Shown: positions 1 through 7,986 of the stretch, piece after piece | Numbering within the stretch: the stretch's first letter is position 1 | Layout of the letters: each line of letters begins with the position of its first letter | DNA from: Candidatus Kapaibacterium sp. | GTDB taxonomy: Bacteria; Bacteroidota; Ignavibacteria; Kapaibacteriales; JAEUSM01 | Assembly: GCA_016788785.1 (NCBI GenBank) | Contig: JAEUSM010000013.1 | Span: 1 to 56,770 of the forward strand | DNA: 56,770 nucleotides | Direction: 5' to 3' | Translations under genes and position numbers: made by a program | Notes under the pieces: generated by a model | Seen by the model: only the letters and a program-made list of their open reading frames with translations | Database searches by the model: none | Told to the model about the DNA's origin: nothing

Positions 1-65
1 GTACTAGTTTGTTGTTTGCGAAGTTGTTTTGCAAAAGTCAACTTCTCACTATTGATTTTCAAGAT

Positions 66-255
66 GGTTTTACCCCCTCTCCCTAACCCTCTCCCCTATG
101 GGGCGAGGGAAATCTTTAAGTATTGAAATTTGAGACTAATATACCTGATTTTCTATTGTAAACTAATCATTAAAAACTCTCTCTCCCCTTGAGGGAAAGA
201 AAAAACAACAAGCTCCCTCGCCCCTCCGGGGAGAGGGATGGGGAGAGGGGCAAAA
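66..255. repeat. Inverted-repeat (MITE-like) intergenic element
   Basis: Two C/T-rich and G/A-rich arms, about 66-112 and 210-255, are imperfect reverse complements of each other (both contain runs of CCCTCTCCC type and a GGGGCGAGGGA block). The roughly 95 bases between the arms are AT-rich, with one further partial arm near 180-200. The shape resembles a small non-autonomous mobile element or REP-type repeat. It lies downstream of the small gene ending at 265 and could also act as a folded RNA end. No transposase is nearby; family not identified. Confidence 0.6.
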
Positions 256-264
256 TCTAACAAA

Positions 265-471
265 CTATTTCTTATTGTCTTTATCTTCTACCCGTATTAA
301 AAGCCCAACATCTCTACTTTTTTGAAACTCTACTGGAGGCCCCTCTCCTGTCTTTAGGAAGTGTTCAAAATCTTTTCGGTACAAATCTTCCTCACTTTTA
401 TGGTACATGGATTTGAATGTTATTTCAAACTCCTTGGCTGTTATGTATAATTTTCGGTTTTGATTCTTCAA
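265..471 (-). CDS. Small hypothetical protein (68 aa), possibly frameshifted
   Basis: I do not recognise this protein. It is charged and soluble, with no signal peptide or membrane helix. The start used here is TTG, with GGAG nine bases upstream, and a TATCTTTG promoter element at 500-507 would start transcription about 20 bases before it. An ATG at 484 opens another frame (starting MEKLVEESKPKIIH) that stops after 19 codons and overlaps the beginning of this one, so a one-base frameshift near 430-445 joining the two is possible. It sits after the terminator of the upstream defence operon, so it is probably a separate transcript. Confidence 0.4.
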   Translation of the reverse strand: MKNQNRKLYITAKEFEITFKSMYHKSEEDLYRKDFEHFLKTGEGPPVEFQKSRDVGLLIRVEDKDNKK

Positions 472-499
472 CTAATTTCTCCATAAAAAAAAATCTACA

Positions 500-507
500 C
501 AAAGATA
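500..507 (-). promoter_or_regulatory. TATCTTTG promoter element for the 68-aa gene
   Basis: Read on the minus strand the sequence is TATCTTTG, a match to the Bacteroidota TAnnTTTG element. No TTG was found at the expected distance upstream, so only half of the promoter is supported. Its predicted start near 493 favours the TTG start codon at 471 over the ATG at 484. Confidence 0.35.
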
Positions 508-560
508 TCCACCACATTGCCCTCACACGTCACTTCACACGATTTTTCACATTTCCGCAA

Positions 561-584
561 AAAAAAAGCGACCGTGTGGGTCGC
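561..584 (-). terminator. Rho-independent terminator of the IIG-OLD operon
   Basis: On the minus strand a six-base-pair G/C stem (GCGACC with GGTCGC, 5-base loop, 568-584) is followed by nine T residues. It begins 15 bases after the stop codon of the OLD nuclease gene, so it should end the three-gene leftward transcript. Confidence 0.85.
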
Positions 585-598
585 TTGGGTGGGGGGGA

Positions 599-2515
599 TT
601 ATATTTCAATTTTTTTCTTGAGTTCAATTTCTTGTAATTCACATTCTCGTTTTTTTATACCCGTTGTAAATTGCTCTTCAATAAAGTCAAAAATCTTTTC
701 GAATCTATCCATAGTTTGTGAAGAAAATGGATGTATAACATTTGTATCTCTACCAGAGTATCTTTCTAATTTTAGAAGTTTTCTCATACCAGCTCGAATA
801 ATATCTTTATTTTCGTTATAATAGGGATGAAGTAATTTTAACATTTCAATATCTTTATCTTCAAAAAGATCTTCCGTAACTCTGATTTTGTTTCCATTTT
901 TTTGAAGAATTTCTCCAATAGTATATACTTGTGTCTGTAAGTGTTTATTTTTCTTTATTTTATTTTGTGTGGTAATTCCTTCATCATCTGAGTCTAATAT
1001 TACTAAAAACTCATGTCTTTGATTAAAACATTGCATGGCTAAAGTAGGTGTTTTTGTTGCACTTCTTGCAGGTCGTAGCATCTTAGATTTCAATGTATAT
1101 TTATCAGGATACTTCTTTTTCAGAATTTCTAAAAAGTAGTCAAACACAAAGAAATCAATTTTCCCCTCCATGATTACAACTGTAGGCTGTAATTCTAATT
1201 CAGATAAAGAGTGTTTGAGTAGTTTTAAGATTGGGTCTGTATATGCAGATCCGGAACTACCCTCTTTACTATTTTTCTCTTCTTGCTCAACAGCAGTAGC
1301 ATACTTACTAAAATTTTGAATTGAAATATTTACATTTCCAATGTCAAAATTTTTATACAATGAATTTTGAACAATAAGTACATCATCAACATAAGCTCTT
1401 GGAATCATATGATGACTATGCGTAGAATATATTAGACGGTTATCTCCAATCGATTTGATAATATATTCAATTAGAATTTCTTGTGCATTAGGGTGCAAAT
1501 GATTACCAGGTTCATCTAAGATAAGAAGCACATTTTCAGAATCTTTTACTAAGATTTCAATTACTAAAACAATCGAGACTATCCATCGAATTCCATCGCT
1601 TAAATTATCTAAGCGATAGGAATGATTTCCTCTTTTCAAGTAAAAAGTGCTAATTGCACCGTAATGGTTATCTTTTTCAAGTGATATTATAATTTCGAAC
1701 GGTTTTTCATTGCTTATCTCTTCATTTTGTCCAAATATATCAAATAACAGTTGAGATACTCTCTTTGAAGCCGGAATTAACCAAGTATTCAGCTTGTCCT
1801 CTATGTCTTTTCTCTTTCCTTTATCTGTTGTCTTGTCACTTGCAATGATGTTTTCAACTTCCTCGTAATCTTTAAAGATTTTTAAAAATAATTGGTTGAA
1901 TAATAAAAATTCGTTCCTATCCGCTAATGACTTTTTGCTTCGGCTTAAAGCAAAAAAATCTGAGAGAATTTTACCTTGTGAAGAATAGTAATAAGTAGTG
2001 GGCAAGATATTATGTAACATTGTTTTGAAATCATAGTACCATGTATTTCGAATTACATTTGCGTCATTAAAAGAGTGAAATTCATTCAATGACTTGTTAT
2101 GTATTTCAAACCCAAATGCCTGATTGAATTTTAACAAATCTTTATATGAAATTTTGAAATTAAGATAAATTGACTCACTATTCAAATCAGGCATAATCTC
2201 GAGTAGTGTTTCATAGTTGTGTTTAAAGTCTTGATTTGAATTACTTAAGTTTGTTAGTTCTATATTTATTTCTAAAATCACTTCTTTTGAAGCATTTTTG
2301 AGCGGATAACAGTGTTCTAAGTATTCTTTAAAGAAGTTTTGATTGTTTTCTTTAAATACAGCAAATCCGGTATATATAGCCTCAAGTAGAGTACTTTTAC
2401 CGCTTTCATTTAAACCTACTACTGGTATGACACTCCAGTTTCTGTCAACAAAGATAATCTTTTCATCAATCAATCCTTTGAAGTTTTTAAACGAGAATCC
2501 TAATATTTCTAACAT
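599..2515 (-). CDS. OLD-family ATP-dependent nuclease (ABC ATPase + TOPRIM)
   Basis: The 638-residue protein begins with an ABC/SMC-like ATPase: Walker A GLNESGKST at residues 34-42, a Walker B/signature block around LLILDEPGNHLHP, and a switch histidine motif (STHSHH). A TOPRIM nuclease domain follows, with VVIMEGKID and the acidic ILDSDDEG pair. This order is that of OLD nucleases (phage P2 Old, Gabija GajA, and the joined halves of PARIS). Such proteins cut DNA or nucleic acid on sensing invaders. No UvrD helicase (GajB) or reverse transcriptase neighbours it, so it is not a textbook Gabija or retron. It is the last gene of an operon with a membrane-anchored protein and a type IIG enzyme (gap 4 bases). 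Target and trigger are unknown. Confidence 0.85.
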   Translation of the reverse strand: MLEILGFSFKNFKGLIDEKIIFVDRNWSVIPVVGLNESGKSTLLEAIYTGFAVFKENNQNFFKEYLEHCYPLKNASKEVILEINIELTNLSNSNQDFKHNYETLLEIMPDLNSESIYLNFKISYKDLLKFNQAFGFEIHNKSLNEFHSFNDANVIRNTWYYDFKTMLHNILPTTYYYSSQGKILSDFFALSRSKKSLADRNEFLLFNQLFLKIFKDYEEVENIIASDKTTDKGKRKDIEDKLNTWLIPASKRVSQLLFDIFGQNEEISNEKPFEIIISLEKDNHYGAISTFYLKRGNHSYRLDNLSDGIRWIVSIVLVIEILVKDSENVLLILDEPGNHLHPNAQEILIEYIIKSIGDNRLIYSTHSHHMIPRAYVDDVLIVQNSLYKNFDIGNVNISIQNFSKYATAVEQEEKNSKEGSSGSAYTDPILKLLKHSLSELELQPTVVIMEGKIDFFVFDYFLEILKKKYPDKYTLKSKMLRPARSATKTPTLAMQCFNQRHEFLVILDSDDEGITTQNKIKKNKHLQTQVYTIGEILQKNGNKIRVTEDLFEDKDIEMLKLLHPYYNENKDIIRAGMRKLLKLERYSGRDTNVIHPFSSQTMDRFEKIFDFIEEQFTTGIKKRECELQEIELKKKIEI

Positions 2516-2519
2516 AGTA

Positions 2520-3203
2520 CTATGGTTTTAATTTATTGATGTTTGTATTAATGTTTTTTGCGTGAGTGTTCAATATTTCTAATTGTTTTTCAATATCTCT
2601 AAGGTGTTGACCAGCTGATATATCTGCAGAATTCACAGAAATCAAAAAACTTAGAATGTCAATTGTATATTCAATATTATATTCTATTTCTTCAATAGAC
2701 TTGTAGGATATTTTAAACTTTCGACTATCTTCTTTTTCATCTTTTTTAACTTCAAAGTAATGCTCATTTAATATCAATTTTGTATTGAATTGTTGATTCG
2801 GTGCTATATTTTTTACGTTTAGCAATCGTCTCAGTTCATTAATAACTTCTCTTGAAAAGAATGTTTCTTTTATATCATCAAAGAACGGTTCAATATTTAT
2901 ACTAACATCAATTGCTGGTCTATTTCCGATATTTACTACTTCAATATGTAAGAAAAAATCTAAACTGTACATCTTAACAATCACATATGGTCTAAAACCC
3001 TCAATGATAGCTTTTTCAGCTGTTTCAGCAGATGCTTTTGATGCTTGAGCTGATATTAAAGACGCTTCTTTTGATTCTTTAGAAATTTCTTTTGCTTCTT
3101 CTGCTATTTTTGTTTGTTTAAGTGAATTATAATACGAACGTCTTGCAATCTCCAACGCAAGTAAAGCTACTACTAAACTTCCTAATGCAATCCAAGTTTC
3201 CAT
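2520..3203 (-). CDS. Membrane-anchored coiled-coil protein of unknown function
   Basis: The 227-residue protein starts with one hydrophobic helix (about residues 4-20), then a long Ala/Lys/Glu-rich helical stretch (about 30-68) likely to form a coiled coil. A beta-rich segment follows (FRPYVIVKMYS to about residue 110, with VVNIGNRPAIDV), resembling small membrane-tethered proteins found beside many genes in mobile DNA. The C-terminal part is again helical. It lies 6 bases after the type IIG gene and 4 bases before the OLD gene, with AGGAG just before its ATG, so it is translated as part of that operon. I do not recognise a catalytic motif; a role as a membrane tether or effector for the neighbouring nuclease is inference. 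Confidence 0.7.
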   Translation of the reverse strand: METWIALGSLVVALLALEIARRSYYNSLKQTKIAEEAKEISKESKEASLISAQASKASAETAEKAIIEGFRPYVIVKMYSLDFFLHIEVVNIGNRPAIDVSINIEPFFDDIKETFFSREVINELRRLLNVKNIAPNQQFNTKLILNEHYFEVKKDEKEDSRKFKISYKSIEEIEYNIEYTIDILSFLISVNSADISAGQHLRDIEKQLEILNTHAKNINTNINKLKP

Positions 3204-3209
3204 CTCCTC

Positions 3210-6200
3210 TTACTCCTTTCCTTCGATGTGGTTGATTTCGTCGGGGGTGAGGTGGTAGAGGGAGTAGACCATCTCGTCGATGCGGCGTTCTTCTGCGTCG
3301 GTGTTTTCGCCACGTTCTTTTTTGGTGAGGATTTGCTCCACCAATTCCTCAAATGGGCGTTGTTCTTCCTCGCTGATTTGGGGGATGGGAAGTTGTAATA
3401 TTTCAGCTGGTATCCAACGAACACCTGCAGATCCAAATGAAATGGCTCCATTTTTCATTAAGTACATCACTAATTTCGAATTCAAAAATGAAAGAAGATA
3501 TTTCAGTGTTTTGTGAGAATCTTTTTTCATAGTTAGTATTTGACCTGTTACATCTGTAAAATGATTATTAATATCAAATGCAAAAGTTTGCAAAATACTA
3601 GTTTGCTTCCATATGATTTTTGGATATTCAAATTTATCCAAATAAGCACAATTCCTCAAATTGTATATAGAAACTCCTCTATCAGTTCTTGTTTTGAAGG
3701 ATGAATTTCTATCAGTATGTCCACCTTTTCTTTTAATTTTTTCACTTTCAACATTTTCAACTACTTCATCAATATACTTGACAATTGATGGATAATCATC
3801 TGGGTTAATCGGTGGTATTTGTAATTCTCTAACACCATTGTGAAAGTTTATCAAATACTTTTGTTGAAAATTAATTCTATACGCTTGAATCATATTATCT
3901 TTTAAAAGTGGTTTGATTATCTCGGCGTTTTTGGGGTCTTCGGCAATGAGGTGGTCTTTGGTTGCACCGTCAATGATAAATGCTTCGTTATAGCCAGTTT
4001 TGATACCGTAGTTAATCTGAATATCCCAATCTTTTAAGGGAGTGCCGTATTGTTCTATTTTCTGTTTGATTTGTTGTTCTATTGGGTTCATAATGACCCA
4101 CGAATCTCCAGAAATCGGGGGTTCAAAATCAACAGACCGTTCTTTCAAAACAGTATCCACGTCCTCACCTTTGACAATCGTAATAGCTTTGAAGGGTGCT
4201 GTTGCTTTGGTATTGGTGCCAATATAAATGCACGTATCCACCGTAGCAGAATCGAAAATACCTGGACCCAAATCAATAAGACGATGCCCTTGCATTTGAG
4301 TTAAAAACTTCCGCAAATTCTCGCCATACCCTGCTCTCATCCATTTGTTGGAGATAATCATACACATCAAACCATTGGATTTGGTAAGCAAAAATCCTTT
4401 TTCCATAAAAAGCGAATAGATATCGCCCATACTCGCAAAGGTTTCAAAATTAAGTGCTTCGTAGAGTTTACCCAATGACCCACCATCCTTTTGCAATTGA
4501 ATATACGGAGGATTGCCGATGATGATATCAAAGCCCAAGAAGTTACCGTCGTTGTCCAATATCTCGGGGAATTCAAATCGCCATTCGAAGGCATTGGCAT
4601 ATTGTTTCTTTTCTTTCCAATTGTTGATTTCTTCGCTGAGTGTTGCGATGGTTTTTTCCAAAGCGTCCTTTTGCTTTTTCTCTTTCGGAGATGGCTCCAC
4701 AAAGGAAATTTCGGTATTGAGTTTGTGCAATTCTTGCACTGCGGTATTGAGTCGCAATTGCAGAGGATGGCGTTCTTCACCGTGCAAACGGATTTCGGAT
4801 TTGCATTGATTGATGATAGCCAAACAGTCGTCCTTTTCCTTTTTGGACGATGCTTTTTTGTACAGCTGGACTGCAGCTTTGTACCCTTCGATTCCGTGGG
4901 TAGATAGTCGTAATCCTTCTTTCAAATCAATATCAATCGGAAAACGAGAAAGCAATGAATTGCCAGTTTTGATTTTGATATCCAAATTGGGAAGCGTTTC
5001 CAGTCCCGACCCATCGGTGCGATAGTACGCATACTTCAGCAACTCAATCCATAGACGCAACCGACAAATTTTGACCGAATTTTCGTTAATATCCACCCCA
5101 AAAAGACACCGCTCAATCAGCAATTGCTTTTCGTGAAACATTGTTTCTTGAATACGTTGGGATTCTGGGTGTGCTTTGTTGTATTGAAACAAATTGCGTT
5201 TTTCGTCCAAAACAATCAGCTCATCATTTTCCACAATGATTTCGTATGCTTGATTGCTAATATGCCGTGCATTCCTATCGATAAGGATATTAAGCCGGTA
5301 TTTCAATGCAATCAATTCATTGAGCGATGACACCAAAAAATGCCCTGACCCAACGGCTGGATCGCAAATTGTAATAGAATTGAAAATATCATTCGCTAGT
5401 TTCAAATCGATATTATTGCGAGACAGATAGTTCGCAACATCGGTAATCGATGCAAACGGAATAGAAAACGCATCAGCAAACTTTTGCATCACGGCACGTT
5501 CAATTGTTTCGCGACACATATACATCGTGATAAAACCGGGAGTAAAAAACGAACCATCTTTGTAGCCATTAATTTTCTCGAAAATCAACCCCAGTACCGA
5601 TGCATTGATAAGCGTCTTTTTCTCCGTTGTCAGTACATCGTTGGTATTGGACGAAAAATCATACGCATCTAAAAATTCGTACAGATACTCAAGCGTGTTT
5701 TTATTCCCACGAATGGGAGAGCCACTATTGTCTTTGAGAACGGTATCCGAAAGCAGTGGAATTTCCAAATTGTCGGAAAGACTACTGATTTGAATCGTTG
5801 CCACTTCCAAAGGCGTTGGCTCAAACAGCGATGAATTGAGATAGGGAATATGCGAGAAATTGGCATATTTGGGGGAGCGTTTGTCCACCGAATGAGCAAG
5901 AATACCAAAGAACAAGCCTTTGAGCGAATCATATTCAGGGAAGTTTTTGTTATTCAAAAAGCGGTGAGCTGGGCTATTGTTGTTATAGGAAACCAATTGC
6001 CCTTCCAGCAACTTCAAAAACAAAATACGGTTAATCCAAACGATACACAGCTCCATCGCAACGGCAAATTCTATTTCCTCTTGGGTATCACCATAGCGTT
6101 CTTTATTCGCCAAACCATCTAATTCGTTTGTTTCCTTCAAATTGAGCAAACAATTTTCGAGAAGTGAGCCGTAATTACGTTTACCTTCTTCTTTTCGAGC

Positions 6201-6983
6201 AATGATTTTTTTGCTACTGCCACTTTTTTCTGCACGTTCTTCCAACCCAATAATATGCAAAAGCTCGGAGTAAAACTTGGTATTGAGTGTATTGGAGTCA
6301 TTGGCAAATGGGAGCTTGAGTAAATGCTCTGGCGAAAGAATTTTGTACAGCTCCACAATGGTTGCGTCATCAACATTTTTGTAGTCATCAAAGGAAAATT
6401 TGGTACACTCGATGTCAAGCGATTGCAGATATTTGGGAGCGATATTGTTGTAAAAATAGTCCGTCGTACCACCAGTTGCACCACCAGCTTCGAATTCTAA
6501 AAACTCCTTTTTGAGCGGTGTATTTTTGCCAAACAACCGATAAAACTCTTGAGCATCAAATATATAGACCGAATGACAATTGGTGATAATAAGTTGTTTG
6601 AGTGAGGTGTTGTTTTTGGTGTGAAGTTCTTGCATATAGTAATACAAAATCTCTTGCATAGCCTTTCTATTCAACATCGAATCGGTAATCATCTCGGCAG
6701 TATTGGACGGTCGTTTCACTTCAAAAAGAATTTGCAAATTAGCACTACTTTTTTCTTTCAGAGCAAGGTCTATTCTGCCATCAGTATTGATGTCATATCC
6801 CGCATAATGGGTAGAAAGAAGCAAATCACGAAAGACAACTTTGTTATTTTCTTCTGATTGTTTTGTATCCAACGAATCGAAATAATTGTGAAGCTTTTGC
6901 TTGAAATTTTCAATTTCAGCAACAGTATGTTTTACTTTCAAAAACGCTTTTTTGAGCGATTGCTTGGGAGTATGAATGGTCAT
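3210..6983 (-). CDS. Type IIG restriction-modification enzyme (Eco57I-like)
   Basis: A single 1257-residue chain combines cutting and methylation. Near the N-terminus is a PD-(D/E)xK nuclease pattern with D72, E88 and K90 (EVKRP). The gamma-class adenine methyltransferase core has motif I DPAVGSG at 541-547 and motif IV NPPYIQ at 824-829. The C-terminal third (about 1000-1200) resembles the TaqI/Eco57I specificity domain, which reads the DNA target. Length and order fit the type IIG/IIL group; the recognition site cannot be read from sequence. The DNA for the specificity region (about 3410-3905) is markedly AT-rich, while the last 180 bases are GC-rich with C-ending codons, so the gene looks mosaic. 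First gene of the operon, with a promoter just upstream. Confidence 0.92.
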   Translation of the reverse strand: MTIHTPKQSLKKAFLKVKHTVAEIENFKQKLHNYFDSLDTKQSEENNKVVFRDLLLSTHYAGYDINTDGRIDLALKEKSSANLQILFEVKRPSNTAEMITDSMLNRKAMQEILYYYMQELHTKNNTSLKQLIITNCHSVYIFDAQEFYRLFGKNTPLKKEFLEFEAGGATGGTTDYFYNNIAPKYLQSLDIECTKFSFDDYKNVDDATIVELYKILSPEHLLKLPFANDSNTLNTKFYSELLHIIGLEERAEKSGSSKKIIARKEEGKRNYGSLLENCLLNLKETNELDGLANKERYGDTQEEIEFAVAMELCIVWINRILFLKLLEGQLVSYNNNSPAHRFLNNKNFPEYDSLKGLFFGILAHSVDKRSPKYANFSHIPYLNSSLFEPTPLEVATIQISSLSDNLEIPLLSDTVLKDNSGSPIRGNKNTLEYLYEFLDAYDFSSNTNDVLTTEKKTLINASVLGLIFEKINGYKDGSFFTPGFITMYMCRETIERAVMQKFADAFSIPFASITDVANYLSRNNIDLKLANDIFNSITICDPAVGSGHFLVSSLNELIALKYRLNILIDRNARHISNQAYEIIVENDELIVLDEKRNLFQYNKAHPESQRIQETMFHEKQLLIERCLFGVDINENSVKICRLRLWIELLKYAYYRTDGSGLETLPNLDIKIKTGNSLLSRFPIDIDLKEGLRLSTHGIEGYKAAVQLYKKASSKKEKDDCLAIINQCKSEIRLHGEERHPLQLRLNTAVQELHKLNTEISFVEPSPKEKKQKDALEKTIATLSEEINNWKEKKQYANAFEWRFEFPEILDNDGNFLGFDIIIGNPPYIQLQKDGGSLGKLYEALNFETFASMGDIYSLFMEKGFLLTKSNGLMCMIISNKWMRAGYGENLRKFLTQMQGHRLIDLGPGIFDSATVDTCIYIGTNTKATAPFKAITIVKGEDVDTVLKERSVDFEPPISGDSWVIMNPIEQQIKQKIEQYGTPLKDWDIQINYGIKTGYNEAFIIDGATKDHLIAEDPKNAEIIKPLLKDNMIQAYRINFQQKYLINFHNGVRELQIPPINPDDYPSIVKYIDEVVENVESEKIKRKGGHTDRNSSFKTRTDRGVSIYNLRNCAYLDKFEYPKIIWKQTSILQTFAFDINNHFTDVTGQILTMKKDSHKTLKYLLSFLNSKLVMYLMKNGAISFGSAGVRWIPAEILQLPIPQISEEEQRPFEELVEQILTKKERGENTDAEERRIDEMVYSLYHLTPDEINHIEGKE

Positions 6984-7014
6984 AAAAAAGAAGGAATATG
7001 AATTCTACATTGTA

Positions 7015-7048
7015 CAAAGATACAAAAGGATTTGTCAGTGATTGGCAA
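7015..7048 (-). promoter_or_regulatory. Promoter of the IIG-OLD operon
   Basis: On the minus strand TTG (7046-7048), a 23-base spacer and TATCTTTG (7015-7022) match the Bacteroidota consensus at the long end of its spacing range. The predicted start near 7008 gives a leader of about 25 bases before the ATG at 6983. Confidence 0.5.
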
Positions 7049-7073
7049 TATAGGGAAAATATTTGATTTTATG

Positions 7074-7222
7074 TACCCCAGATTGAAATCGGGGGCTAGA
7101 ATATGGCTCATCCCTACGGGATTACATCCATGGTAGGGGAAGGCCTATGTGTCTGCCCTATTGGATATAGTAAACCCTATTTTTTTACCATAGGGCTTAC
7201 ACCCTATGCTATGATAGTACGC
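7074..7222. repeat. Cluster of palindromic intergenic repeats
   Basis: The gene-free stretch between 6984 and 7340 holds several short palindromes: CCCC-GATT/AATC-GGGG near 7076-7096, a CCCTACGGGA block near 7113, a pair of CCCTA/TAGGG arms near 7170-7200, and CCCTTTCAGGG near 7222. The pattern resembles REP-like repeats of Bacteroidota genomes. It separates the restriction operon from plsY. No reading frame was found in it. Confidence 0.55.
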
Positions 7223-7340
7223 CCTTTCAGGGCTTGACCGTTCAGGTTATGAAATGCAAAAAATCATAACTCACTCTCCCATTGTGGAGTAACGTTTTGC
7301 TATAACTATATGACAACTTTGTTGTCAAAAATTTATTCGA

Positions 7341-7985
7341 CTATTCTCCGCCTTTTTTGCTTTCGTTGAGGATAAATTCGCGGATGGGTTGGAGATGACG
7401 TACGAAAAGGAGTGATGCCAAACATATAATCATCCAATGGAGTTGACTGATTTTTTGGACTTCGATGAGGAGCATTATTTCGTGGAATTTTTGCGGTGCT
7501 GAGAGGATTAGCAATACTGAGCCAATAATTCCACCCATTGCTGCTACATGGATATTTTTTCGAATGGCAATGTAGGTAGTGCCGTACATCAATAGCCATA
7601 TAAACACTCCTACTGGATAAATGAGCAAGAGAACTCCGACCGTTGGTGCCAATCCGCGTCCACCTTTCCAGCGTAACCACGGATTGTAATTGTGTGCCAA
7701 AACAACAAAAACGGCTGATGTGGCAATAGAAGTAAAATTCCCGTCTGATAGAAGCGTTGCAAGGTAAACACCCAATGTACCTTTGGCAATATCCAAAAGT
7801 GCAACGACAATACCAATCAATTTACTACCAGTTACATCATACGAATTCATCGCACCGACATTCCCAGTACCTTCGTTAGTGATATCTTTTTTTGCAAAAA
7901 GATGCACAAGGATTTTCGCAAATGGAATTGAACCCAAAAGATAGGCTATAGCAATGGCAAGAACGCCACCAAGTGAAAAAATCAT
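7341..7985 (-). CDS. plsY: Acyl-phosphate:glycerol-3-phosphate acyltransferase PlsY
   Basis: This 214-residue integral membrane protein transfers an acyl group from acyl phosphate to glycerol-3-phosphate, the first step of membrane phospholipid synthesis. The family marks are visible: the N-terminal GSIPFA motif, the GTGNVGAMN loop, and WKGGRGLA, followed by alternating hydrophobic helices. Length matches the family (about 200-220). It ends one base after the preceding ribD region begins on the same strand (ribD stop at 7987), so the two are probably co-transcribed. The last 100 bases use more C-ending codons than the rest. Confidence 0.93.
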   Translation of the reverse strand: MIFSLGGVLAIAIAYLLGSIPFAKILVHLFAKKDITNEGTGNVGAMNSYDVTGSKLIGIVVALLDIAKGTLGVYLATLLSDGNFTSIATSAVFVVLAHNYNPWLRWKGGRGLAPTVGVLLLIYPVGVFIWLLMYGTTYIAIRKNIHVAAMGGIIGSVLLILSAPQKFHEIMLLIEVQKISQLHWMIICLASLLFVRHLQPIREFILNESKKGGE

Positions 7986-7986
7986 A

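Noticed and set aside
417-821. 134-codon frame on the plus strand
   Set aside because: It crosses a terminator and the 3' end of the OLD gene and has no gene-like sequence.
599-2515. Naming the OLD gene as Gabija GajA
   Set aside because: GajA needs a UvrD-type GajB partner, which is absent.
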